Source: Dehalogenimonas sp. W
GTDB lineage: Bacteria > Chloroflexota > Dehalococcoidia > Dehalococcoidales > Dehalococcoidaceae
Length of the DNA: 64,000 nt
Direction of reading: 5' to 3'
NCBI RefSeq assembly: GCF_037094495.1
Contig: NZ_CP146612.1
Span: forward strand, 744,001-808,000
The position numbers were made by a program, and so were the translations under genes. Below, one piece after another: positions 16,410-23,813 of this stretch (position 1 is the stretch's first letter; each line of letters starts with the position of its first letter). The notes beneath the pieces were generated by a model. That model was given only the letters and a program-made list of their open reading frames with translations, did not search any database and had not been told where the DNA came from.

Positions 16410-16454
16410 ATGGCTGAAATGCCCAGCGAAGTGCTGGAACTGGTTAAAGATTAA
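16410..16454 (+). pseudogene. Remnant of a pyridoxamine-phosphate-oxidase-like (PPOX) gene start
   Basis: Behind a strong AAGGAGG, a 14-codon frame MAEMPSEVLELVKD ends in TAA. The sequence resembles the first residues of small flavin-binding PPOX-family proteins, and no continuation is visible in any frame. It lies between the Rieske and flavodoxin genes and was probably part of that redox operon before deletion. Confidence 0.35.
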
Positions 16455-16517
16455 GAATAATGTGGTAAGGAACGATGTCGAACTATTAATCATGAGTATA
16501 TTTAAGGAGATCATAAA

Positions 16518-17033
16518 ATGAAAGTATTAGTTACATATTTTAGTCAAACTGGAAATACGGAAAAGGTCGCTAAAAGTATCTACGAAGAAATATCCCAAGC
16601 AAATGATGTGGATTTGAAAAAGCTTGATGATGTCGGAGTTGAAGATTTTGCTGGATATGATTTCGTCTTCATTGGTTCGCCCCTCCATTCAGCCAATCTG
16701 GCTGCACCGGTCAAGAAATATTTGGCTAATATTCAGGCAGGTTCGAATCAAAAAATGGCTGGTTTCATAACCCATTTTTCTGCGGCTTATCCGAACCAGG
16801 ACATGGAGGGATTTACAGAGCCTATCAAAGCAGTATGCAAGGAAAAAAAGATTGAATACAAAGGGTGTTTTGACTGCCAGGGATTTCTCGCTGAAGCCTT
16901 GCACGAACCAATAAAAACTGCTCTTAATCTATCTGACGAGGCATGGGGTGAAATGCATAAACAGATGACTGGACACCCTAACGAAGAAGACCTGATAAGC
17001 GCCAAAGCTTTTGCCAGAGAAGTTTTAAACTGA
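16518..17033 (+). CDS. Flavodoxin-family protein
   Basis: 171 residues with the FMN phosphate loop SQTGNTEKVAKSI near the N-terminus, and a second strand-loop FVFIGSPLHSANLAAPVKKYL. The fold is flavodoxin/NAD(P)H-quinone-reductase like. It should bind FMN and carry electrons or reduce a small acceptor in the cytoplasm. It starts after AAGGAG and is downstream of the Rieske gene, so the MerR-controlled group looks like a redox-stress or metal-response module. Confidence 0.85.
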   Translation: MKVLVTYFSQTGNTEKVAKSIYEEISQANDVDLKKLDDVGVEDFAGYDFVFIGSPLHSANLAAPVKKYLANIQAGSNQKMAGFITHFSAAYPNQDMEGFTEPIKAVCKEKKIEYKGCFDCQGFLAEALHEPIKTALNLSDEAWGEMHKQMTGHPNEEDLISAKAFAREVLN

Positions 17034-17103
17034 TTTCAAATCCGTATACGCTAATTGTGTGATAAGTGAAGTTGGCTACTAAAACACAAATCTATCATAA
17101 CGG

Positions 17104-17138
17104 AAAGGTGTGTGGTAAAATATCAGACACCTTTTTTT
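17104..17138 (+). terminator. Intrinsic terminator after the flavodoxin gene
   Basis: Arms AAAGGTGT (17104-17111) and ACACCTTT (17127-17134) flank a 15-base loop, and the right arm runs into T7. The rest of 17034-17238 shows nothing else. Confidence 0.65.
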
Positions 17139-17238
17139 GAAGCAAGTTTTATTACCATTGAACAAACATAGGAACGTATAGATCTAGCCATAAGCAAGGG
17201 TGATGTACCCCGTATCAATAAAGAATGTCAAGCTATCT

Positions 17239-18867
17239 TCAATTGAGATATGACACCAAGAAATGTTGGAGCACCGGGATCAATTCCTTCTTGTCGAATA
17301 AGAGTTCGGGGACAGTCCCCCACGGCCCACCAAAGGTAACCATAGGCAGAACTGATACTTCCTCCTTTCCCCCGGATACCGGGATCGGCAAATTATAATA
17401 AATCGTTGCTGTTTCCTTGCCGACCTCGATCCTTTTTATGAACGAACGCAAGAAAGCTTTGCTTTCGGCAAAATCGGCCTCATCCAGCAACGTCTTTAAC
17501 TCCTCAGCGAAAGCCTTGATTTTTACGGCATCAACATGGGTCACCCCTTGGGCAATGTCTTCAACTTCCACCACTAGTCTTCGCTTGCTCAGTTCTTCCT
17601 GCCGTTGACGCAATTCCCTGATCCGTGGAGCCAAGTCGTCAAGGCTCACTTTGCCTGTCTCCAGCGCTTCATACAGTTTGGACAGCCTGTTCTTGATCTC
17701 TTTTAATTCCACGTCAATCTGGACGAGTTGTTCTTTCAAGTTGCCGTGGTTTGAATCAAGATCTTCATTGACCAATTTCACCAGATCTTCTAACCAATCG
17801 TTGTTCAGGATTCGGCTTTTAACCTGATCGATGACTGCCTTTTCGAAGCGGTCTTTGGCTAGAGCCCGGGCGCTACAGGCTTCACTTCCCCTCTTGTTCC
17901 CTTGATTGCACATGTAATAGTAGTACTGGTGGGATTTAGCGCTCCTGCCGGTCATGGCATGACCGCAGGTGCAGAACAGAAAGCCGCTTAGAAGGTAGAA
18001 ACTCGGCACAGTGCGCGGATGGATAATGGTTGGTTTTTTGGCACTCATCCGATTTTGAAGCTCAATAAAAGCTTCCTTACTGACAATTGCCGGTATCGCA
18101 CTTTCTATTCTGACGCTATCGCTCTCTCTGCCCCGATGTCCACCCCAAACAAGGGTGCCACAATAGGCCTCGTTAGTCAGTATTTTATAGACGGTGGTTT
18201 TACCCCATAGCTGCCCGGTCGAAGTCTTTATCCCCTCACGATTCAGGGTTTTGGCAATTTCTTTGCTACCGATGTCTGTAAATGCCAGCTCAAAAATGCG
18301 GCGTATCGCACGCATGGATTGGCTTTCTTCGGCATCCGGTTCGAGCTTATACCGGGTTTTAGCTCCGTCCTGAACCGGCACTTTATGAAGGCCATAAGGC
18401 GGGTGGCTACCGTTATAGAAACCACGCTGGGTGTTTTCTTTTAAGCCCCGTTTAATGTCCTGAGCGAGGCTGGCGCTGAAAAATGAATCCATGGTTTCGA
18501 TTACGCCTTCCAGAAGCTGACCAGACGGGCTGTCATCAAGTGGCTCATTGATCGAGATGACTTTGATGCCCCTACTCTTGAGTAGCGCCTTGTAGGTGAT
18601 TGAGTCGAGTCTGTTTCGAGAAAACCTATTTAGCTTCCAAACTAGTACCACCTCAAAAGGTGGTTTGACAGATTTGGCCATGCCAATCATTCTTAAAAAT
18701 TCTGGCCGGTCGGCGGTGCGGCCGCTCTCTGCTTCATCAACAAATTCCCGGACGATTTCATGCCCCTGCCTGGCAGCATAATCCCTTAGCGCCCGAAGTT
18801 GGGCTCCTATTGATAGATCAACGTCCTGAGAATCGCTCGAAACTCGGCAATAGATAACGACTTTCAT
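17239..18867 (-). CDS. Large serine recombinase
   Basis: 542 residues. The N-terminal resolvase domain has the catalytic serine in YCRVSSDSQ (Ser10) and the conserved LDSITYKALLKSRGI and SPSGQLLEGVIETMDSFF. A recombinase domain, a zinc ribbon (CTCGHAMTG with later Cys pairs) and a long coiled coil follow. Such enzymes insert and excise islands between attachment sites. The start at 18867 follows AGGAGG; an upstream in-frame Met overlaps the preceding gene. The 3' end (GGTAAC, ATAGGCAGAACT at 17335-17353) resembles repeats found elsewhere in the window. It is probably co-transcribed with the HTH gene upstream. Confidence 0.93.
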   Translation of the reverse strand: MKVVIYCRVSSDSQDVDLSIGAQLRALRDYAARQGHEIVREFVDEAESGRTADRPEFLRMIGMAKSVKPPFEVVLVWKLNRFSRNRLDSITYKALLKSRGIKVISINEPLDDSPSGQLLEGVIETMDSFFSASLAQDIKRGLKENTQRGFYNGSHPPYGLHKVPVQDGAKTRYKLEPDAEESQSMRAIRRIFELAFTDIGSKEIAKTLNREGIKTSTGQLWGKTTVYKILTNEAYCGTLVWGGHRGRESDSVRIESAIPAIVSKEAFIELQNRMSAKKPTIIHPRTVPSFYLLSGFLFCTCGHAMTGRSAKSHQYYYYMCNQGNKRGSEACSARALAKDRFEKAVIDQVKSRILNNDWLEDLVKLVNEDLDSNHGNLKEQLVQIDVELKEIKNRLSKLYEALETGKVSLDDLAPRIRELRQRQEELSKRRLVVEVEDIAQGVTHVDAVKIKAFAEELKTLLDEADFAESKAFLRSFIKRIEVGKETATIYYNLPIPVSGGKEEVSVLPMVTFGGPWGTVPELLFDKKELIPVLQHFLVSYLN

Positions 18868-18875
18868 CTTTCCTC

Positions 18876-19688
18876 CTAAATCGGGCAATAATCACAACGC
18901 CCTGGCAAAACACGCCGTAGCGTGATCGCCCACAAATCTTCGGCCAGATTTTTCTCAACCCGCTTCAGTTCGGAATGAGCTTTTTCCAACTCCAGATATT
19001 CGGGCCATTGCCGAACGCGCTTTTGCCACTTCTTAAGCATCAACCGCATGATAGGTATTTCGGTCGAGTCCATCTCGCCCATGCGGCTAAAACCCACCCC
19101 ATAATTAACAAAACCCAGCTTGCTGGAACGTTCCTGAATCTCGTTTAAGTCCAGATCGAGTCCATGATACCCTTGAGCCCACTGCTCGGTTTGATGTTTA
19201 AAAAAGGCATCAACACCGCTCATTATCGCTGGGACTCGGTTACCGAATGGCCGCAGTTGCGGGTCAGATTTAAGTCCGGCAATTCTCTTCTCAATCCGAT
19301 CATTGATATCGTTGATAGTCTTTTGGATGCCATCGAGTTTGGATAGATTTTCCCAGATGGGCGATCGTGGCAGGTGTTTCCGGAGAGCGATTTTGATGTG
19401 CTCTTCCTTGGGAGATAGATATTTGTCTTTAACCGGGGACTGCGGATTGAGTTTTTCAGCTACGGCGCACATATCTTGATAGTGGCTCTCGACCGCATCG
19501 CGCAGAACCGAACGCCGCATTTCTTTGGCTTCGATTTCCTGCCTGGCATGTTCAAGATGGACTTCCACTGTACGCTTGTCATAGCCATCTTTGTCGGCTA
19601 TCTGTGCCGCAGATTCTCCCTGTTGGTTACGACGTAGCCAATCTTGGTCCTGTTCCGGGGTTACCGCCGGCTTTTTGATGCGTTTCAA
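18876..19688 (-). CDS. HTH protein paired with the serine recombinase
   Basis: 270 residues that I do not recognise as a named family. Near the N-terminus QDWLRRNQQGESAAQIADKD and GYDKRTVEVHLEHARQE look like a sigma/LuxR-type helix-turn-helix. The rest is helical and rich in charged residues, and the C-terminus ends GRCDYCPI with a Cys pair. Its stop codon lies inside the ribosome-binding region of the recombinase gene, so the two are coupled. A recombination directionality factor or a regulator of the recombinase is possible, but that is inferred from position only. Confidence 0.62.
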   Translation of the reverse strand: MKRIKKPAVTPEQDQDWLRRNQQGESAAQIADKDGYDKRTVEVHLEHARQEIEAKEMRRSVLRDAVESHYQDMCAVAEKLNPQSPVKDKYLSPKEEHIKIALRKHLPRSPIWENLSKLDGIQKTINDINDRIEKRIAGLKSDPQLRPFGNRVPAIMSGVDAFFKHQTEQWAQGYHGLDLDLNEIQERSSKLGFVNYGVGFSRMGEMDSTEIPIMRLMLKKWQKRVRQWPEYLELEKAHSELKRVEKNLAEDLWAITLRRVLPGRCDYCPI

Positions 19689-19848
19689 TTCGCTCCCTCC
19701 TTCGACAATTTCGCTTTACAGCTGAAACGATTCATATTGATAGGTGCAAATAAGTGCTGATTTACAAATGATAGTCTGCTTATAGGTGCTATATTGAAGG
19801 CGTCTAAATCTATCGAACATAGATTAATTGTAAATCTGGCTCAAAGAT

Positions 19849-20031
19849 ATGTCAAGAACCCAAGGGCCACAGACCCCAACCGATGCCAAGGTTATTTTGG
19901 CCAGCATCATCGCCAAGGCTATCAGGCGAGAATGGGCTGCGACAACTAGTACTGTGCCTCTGGCTCAATCTGAAAACGATCCCCTAGAAGCTACTGAAAA
20001 TCGGTGTGAAAATGACCAAAGCATATCTTGA
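19849..20031 (+). CDS. Small hypothetical protein upstream of the tyrosine recombinase
   Basis: 60 codons starting at ATG 19849 and overlapping the recombinase start by 26 bases. The peptide (MSRTQGPQTPTDAKVILASI...) has a short helical stretch, AKVILASIIAKAIRREW, and no recognisable domain. There is no convincing ribosome-binding site. The overlap suggests a leader peptide coupled to the recombinase. The intergenic region 19689-19848 before it holds two copies of ATAGGTGC (near 19740 and 19782) and the divergent promoters, not resolved further. Confidence 0.35.
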   Translation: MSRTQGPQTPTDAKVILASIIAKAIRREWAATTSTVPLAQSENDPLEATENRCENDQSIS

Positions 20032-20716
20032 ACTCGGAGAGGTCAGCCAATTGATCGAAGCCGCCACTAACCTGCGTGACCGGCTTCTACTAACGCTACT
20101 CTTTCACTTGGGCTGCCGGATCAGCGAGGCTTTGTCCATTAGCACCGATGATATCGACCTTATCAACGGGATCGTAACCATCAAGCACCTTAAGAGCCGA
20201 ATCAAATTGAAATGCCCGAAATGCCAGGCAGCACTCGGGCTGAAGTCGGTATATTGCCCAAAGTGCGGCGAAAAAATCGAATCGGCGATCAAGGATCTAA
20301 AAGACTTCCGCAAACAGCGGGTTCTGCCTGTTGATGAAGAATTACTCGCCCTCATAAGTGAATATATCACCCGGGGCGGTCCGGTTAACCGTAACGGAAA
20401 AAGAATGCTATTCGGCATCAACCGGCACCGCGCCTGGCAGATCGTTAAGACTCTTGGCGAACAAGCCGGATTACCGCACATCGTCAACACCGAAACCGGC
20501 AAGGTACATAATGTCAGCCCTCACAAGCTCCGGGATGCTTTCGCCGTACATGCCGTGAAACACAATGATTCCGGGGACGGCCTCCGCATGCTCCAGGAGC
20601 ATTTAGGCCATCAGAGCTTCAATACCACAGCCAAATACCGCAAGGTGGCCGGCGAAGAGCATCGGAAGTGGTACGACGATCTCTGGAAGAGCGATGGTAA
20701 TTCAGCTAAGACCTAA
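20006..20716 (+). CDS. Tyrosine recombinase catalytic domain with inserted zinc ribbon
   Basis: 236 residues. The catalytic set is complete: Arg in LGCRISEAL, Lys in the KDFRKQRVLP strand region, HKLR, the His in LQEHLGHQSF and the Tyr in TTAKYRKV. Between the Arg and the Lys strand a four-cysteine zinc ribbon is inserted (CPKC and CPKC about 17 residues apart). The usual N-terminal core-binding domain is missing; the protein begins at the catalytic domain, so another subunit or the zinc ribbon may supply DNA contacts. It lies near the serine recombinase in the same island, in divergent orientation. Confidence 0.88.
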   Translation: MKMTKAYLELGEVSQLIEAATNLRDRLLLTLLFHLGCRISEALSISTDDIDLINGIVTIKHLKSRIKLKCPKCQAALGLKSVYCPKCGEKIESAIKDLKDFRKQRVLPVDEELLALISEYITRGGPVNRNGKRMLFGINRHRAWQIVKTLGEQAGLPHIVNTETGKVHNVSPHKLRDAFAVHAVKHNDSGDGLRMLQEHLGHQSFNTTAKYRKVAGEEHRKWYDDLWKSDGNSAKT

Positions 20717-21200
20717 GAAGGGTGGTTTCCTCCGGCCTTTCGGCTGCGGCTGGTTCATTAGAGAGTTCCTGTTAGGAAACGCGCCTTACGGATCGCCTAC
20801 CGTCAACCCGATCGTCGGAGCTCCGCAGGCGGAGATATTCCATAGTTATAAGATCGCCATAATCAACGAAACGGCGATGGATCGGGCGGTGAGAATGGCG
20901 GAGAAAGTGGCGAAGAAACAAGACCAACGCTTTTCACCGGATCGGGTCGATGACCTGCTTAAAAAGATCACTCCAAGTATCCCCTATAAGACCACTGCCT
21001 GCCGCTATCATTCGTTTGTAGTTTACTTCTCAATGCTCAAAAGACTTGGCTGGGTAGAACCGTCAAGCCACACAGAGCGGTCGGCTTTTCAGGATAACTA
21101 CCCTCAAGGTCCGGCACGGAAATACTATCGGTTGACACGGGTAGGGCTCGGGGCTGGAGACAGCGCCTGGGCGAATCCGCAGAAAGCCGAGAGGGGCTGA
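20694..21200 (+). CDS. Winged-helix-like hypothetical protein of the island
   Basis: 168 codons, overlapping the recombinase by 23 bases. From about residue 62 the sequence is coherent: AMDRAVRMAEKVAKKQ, then helices ending in CRYHSFVVYFSMLKRLGWVEPS and a wing-like PARKYYRLTRVGL. That pattern suggests a winged-helix DNA-binding fold. The first 60 residues look less like a protein, so the true start may be the Met near 20877. I cannot name a family. Position between recombinase and sigma-like genes suggests a role in the mobile element. Confidence 0.55.
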   Translation: MVIQLRPKKGGFLRPFGCGWFIREFLLGNAPYGSPTVNPIVGAPQAEIFHSYKIAIINETAMDRAVRMAEKVAKKQDQRFSPDRVDDLLKKITPSIPYKTTACRYHSFVVYFSMLKRLGWVEPSSHTERSAFQDNYPQGPARKYYRLTRVGLGAGDSAWANPQKAERG

Positions 21201-21635
21201 GCCAGTCGTCTCCTGAAACGAACAGCATCCGGCATTAATGGAATAGGCGGCGCAGTTTAAGTAAGCACCGCCGAACTGCCCAAACGGCCGACCATCAGGC
21301 CACCAAAGGCCGAAAGAGCCCCCAAAGGCGCCAAAAAGGTATTCCGGTATCCCCGCCGTTTGATTGCACAATTCACCTGGCCAATATCGGATTGTATTGT
21401 GGCAATTGGCGGTGAAACGCACTAAAAGGCCAATTCAGGCGCCATCCGGTGAGGAAAGAGCCCGAATTGTGTGATTAAGCCTTATCCGAAGCTAACCGAT
21501 TTTTCTAATCCGCCATCGTGGATACGGGCATTGTTGTAAATAAAGGTTCATTTTGTAGCTGAACATAAGCGAAGATTGTTGGATGATGGGTGCTGGACTC
21601 TACCAGCACCTTAACAACTAAATTGCTATAAATCA
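21201..21635. other. Noncoding stretch of the island
   Basis: No convincing gene. The middle (about 21255-21330) is rich in GCC/CCR repeats and opens several overlapping frames on both strands, none with a ribosome-binding site and start. A structured RNA or a recombination site is possible; I see no known motif. Confidence 0.4.
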
Positions 21636-21654
21636 CTCACCTGAACGCTTGCCC
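21636..21654. repeat. 19-bp inverted repeat, left arm
   Basis: CTCACCTGAACGCTTGCCC is the exact reverse complement of 22356-22374. The two arms bracket the sigma-like gene. A related TGAACGCTTGAAC occurs at about 23643. Confidence 0.85.
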
Positions 21655-21670
21655 CCTCTTTGAAAGGGGG
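21652..21670 (+). promoter_or_regulatory. Hairpin that can mask the sigma-like gene's ribosome-binding site
   Basis: CCCCCT (21652-21657) pairs with AGGGGG (21665-21670), and the outer TTG/CAA can extend the stem. The right arm is the purine-rich ribosome-binding site, 11 bases before the ATG at 21682. Translation of this gene may therefore be conditional. Confidence 0.5.
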
Positions 21671-21681
21671 TAGCAAACTAC

Positions 21682-22200
21682 ATGAAAGCACCTTCAGGAT
21701 GTTCCGACGATCACAACAACCTTCCACTATCCTACAACCGCCTAACCGGAGACTGGCTTCTATATTATGCCGTCGCCAAACGCTTTGAATGGAAAATCCC
21801 GCCGCAAGACAAAGCGGACGTCCGGCACAGCATAATGATGGAGCTGGCAGACGCCCAGAACCGCAAGGGCGGCCTTCCCTTACCCGAAGCGGCAATGTAC
21901 CGTATCGCCAGTTTCGAGGTGGCTGATTATTGGCGCAAGAAGAAACGGCAACCCGACCTTATCAGCCTCGACGAAGAGACCGCCGACAATGACACCGGCC
22001 TTGCCACAGTTCTACCCGATGATTCTGCCCTCGACCTCGATGCCTGGGTGGATGCCCGGACTTTCCTTTTGTCCTGTCCCAAGCGCCTAATCCAAATAGC
22101 CTTCAAAAAAGTGAACGGCATAACCCTCGAAAACGCCGAATATAAGTACATGAGCAAGTGGCGCAAACGTGAACAAAAAAAATTAGTGTTTTGTGGGTAA
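21682..22200 (+). CDS. Sigma-70-like / HTH protein of the mobile element
   Basis: 172 residues. The centre, KADVRHSIMMELADAQNRKGG then AAMYRIASFEVADYWRKKKRQPDLISLDEE, has the shape of sigma region 2 (a helix ending in a Trp-Arg-Lys-rich DNA contact, then an ISLDEE linker). The C-terminus, CPKRLIQIAFKKVNGITLENAEYKYMSKWRKRE, could be a weak region 4. It may thus be an element-encoded sigma factor or a phage-style late activator. It sits between 19-bp inverted repeats and upstream of the clamp-like gene. Confidence 0.6.
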   Translation: MKAPSGCSDDHNNLPLSYNRLTGDWLLYYAVAKRFEWKIPPQDKADVRHSIMMELADAQNRKGGLPLPEAAMYRIASFEVADYWRKKKRQPDLISLDEETADNDTGLATVLPDDSALDLDAWVDARTFLLSCPKRLIQIAFKKVNGITLENAEYKYMSKWRKREQKKLVFCG

Positions 22201-22355
22201 GGTTTTCACCCCTTTCAGCGGTTATATAAGTAGAAGCATTTAATTAGGCCAGCGAACGGCGGCTAGTTAAGGGCTTACTACTTTGCGAAGCCGATGGAGT
22301 TGCCCACTATCGGATAGCTAAAAGGGGGGAATACTATCGAACAACTTAATATCGA

Positions 22356-22374
22356 GGGCAAGCGTTCAGGTGAG
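22356..22374. repeat. 19-bp inverted repeat, right arm
   Basis: GGGCAAGCGTTCAGGTGAG is the exact reverse complement of 21636-21654. It falls within the possible extended 5' coding region of the clamp-like gene. The gap 22201-22434 otherwise contains a purine-rich AAAGGGGGG at 22321-22329. Confidence 0.85.
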
Positions 22375-22434
22375 GGTTTTATCGCACAGCGTCAAAGCCT
22401 TATAAGCGCCCTGAATAGAGCCTTAGCCGACAAG

Positions 22435-23634
22435 GTGAGCCTTATGGGCTTCACTTTAGGCCGCAAGGGCTTCCTTAGCTATCTTAGAGCCTTGGGCGGG
22501 AGCAACATCATCAAGATTGTCCCGTCAACCAGTGACGCCAGCGAATCGCGGGTCAGTGGTAAGTGCTTAAAGGTAGTCTGCGGCGCAAATCAGGCATACC
22601 TTACCAACAACGAATGGACCGGAGACAAGACGACTTCCGGCTACTGCGAGCTTAAGGTCAATCCGAGGTACTCGATTATCCCTAACCTCGGTGCTTTGGA
22701 GATGTCCGAGGCACTGGAGCGGGTACTTACTTTCACCTCAAGCCAAAGCTCGCGGCCAGTCCTTCAAGGCGTCTGCCTTAAGGCGGCAAACGGCAAGCTC
22801 GACCTTATATCCGCCGACGGCTATCGCCTCGCCATCGCCACACTCGACTTCAACGGCGAAGGGACAGCGGTTATCCATCGGGACGAGCTACGGGGTATCG
22901 CCCAGGCGCTTAAACGTGCCAGGCGGGTGCGCCTCGCCTTTGAAACGGACGAGGCAGCCAAGCGAACTTACCTTATCCTCGAAACGGAGCTTATCCGTTA
23001 CCGATGGTCTGGAATGTCCGGCGACTATCCCGATCCTAAGCCGCTCATCCCAACCGCCTTCAAAACGTCGGTAAGCCTCGAAGCTACGGAAACGCTACGG
23101 GCTATCGCCAGTCTCAAAGTGCTGACCGATGTTAAAGGCTGTCCGGTAGACCTGTCCATCGGTGATGGTAAGGTCATTATGTCGGCAACCGACGACAAAG
23201 GCGTGACGGAGCTATCCGCCGAAACTTCCGGTGAACCAATACGGGTAAGGTTTGACGGCGGCTATTTTACCGACGCCTTGAAAGCCTGCGGCGGCATGGT
23301 GGAACTCAATATCACTGAGCCGCACTTGCCGACGCTCTTCAAGGCCGACGGCTTTCAACTTGTTGTCATGCCGATGGCGGTTGGTAAGCCGCAACCGAAG
23401 CCCGAAGCCTCGAAAGCGGTAGCGGCTAAGGCGGCGGAAGCGGTCAAGCCGGAAGCACCGAAAGAGGCGGAGACGAAGGCGCCAGAACCAGTTAAGGCAG
23501 AAACGCCGAAAGAACCGGAAGCCAAGCCGGATAAGGAAGCTGAAGCGGCTATAGCAGAGGCCAAAGCAATCACCGAGAAACCCAAGATGCCCAAGATTGC
23601 TAAAAAGATCGCCCGCGAAGCTGTCGCGGTTTAA
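22435..23634 (+). CDS. Sliding-clamp (DnaN/beta clamp)-like protein with Lys/Ala/Pro/Glu-rich tail
   Basis: 399 residues from the GTG. The middle has the beta-clamp domain pattern SRPVLQGVCLKAANGKLDLI followed by SADGYRLAIATL, then YPDPKPLIP. The C-terminal clamp domain ends with the hallmark FKADGFQLVVMPM (compare MPMR in DnaN). The first clamp domain is not recognisable. After residue 320 comes a low-complexity tail of A, K, P and E repeats with a basic end. A mobile-element clamp could recruit the host polymerase or mark the replicating element. The frame stays open upstream to a GGGGGG site at 22324, with only ATC (22336) as a possible start. Confidence 0.78.
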   Translation: MSLMGFTLGRKGFLSYLRALGGSNIIKIVPSTSDASESRVSGKCLKVVCGANQAYLTNNEWTGDKTTSGYCELKVNPRYSIIPNLGALEMSEALERVLTFTSSQSSRPVLQGVCLKAANGKLDLISADGYRLAIATLDFNGEGTAVIHRDELRGIAQALKRARRVRLAFETDEAAKRTYLILETELIRYRWSGMSGDYPDPKPLIPTAFKTSVSLEATETLRAIASLKVLTDVKGCPVDLSIGDGKVIMSATDDKGVTELSAETSGEPIRVRFDGGYFTDALKACGGMVELNITEPHLPTLFKADGFQLVVMPMAVGKPQPKPEASKAVAAKAAEAVKPEAPKEAETKAPEPVKAETPKEPEAKPDKEAEAAIAEAKAITEKPKMPKIAKKIAREAVAV

Positions 23635-23677
23635 CCCAAAACTGAACGCTTGAACTCACAAAACAACCAACGCAATT

Positions 23678-23702
23678 AGCGGGGTGTGCGCCCCGCTTTT
23701 TG
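23678..23702 (+). terminator. Intrinsic terminator of the clamp-like gene
   Basis: AGCGGGG (23678-23684) pairs with CCCCGCT (23691-23697), followed by a T-run. Confidence 0.85.
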
Positions 23703-23709
23703 CTTTTTT

Positions 23710-23757
23710 AAGGGGGTATTCGTCTCCCCATGCGTGGGAACGGATACCCCCTTTTTT
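23710..23757 (+). terminator. Second strong hairpin with T-run
   Basis: AAGGGGGTATTCG (23710-23722) pairs with CGGATACCCCCTT (23741-23753), with one mismatch, then a T6 run. With the preceding terminator it isolates the clamp-like gene from the next one. Confidence 0.8.
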
Positions 23758-23813
23758 GTCTTAACGGGGTAGTTTCACCAATCTCAAATACAATTTTGAA
23801 GGAGACAATAACG

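Noticed and set aside
21063-21422. 119-codon minus-strand frame with FGAFGGSFGLWWPDGRPFG
   Set aside because: No ribosome-binding site, overlaps the winged-helix-like gene, and composition follows the GCC-rich noncoding stretch.
23730-23813. Upstream extension of the gene at 23814
   Set aside because: It runs through a terminator hairpin and has no ribosome-binding site, while the ATG at 23814 has GGAG.
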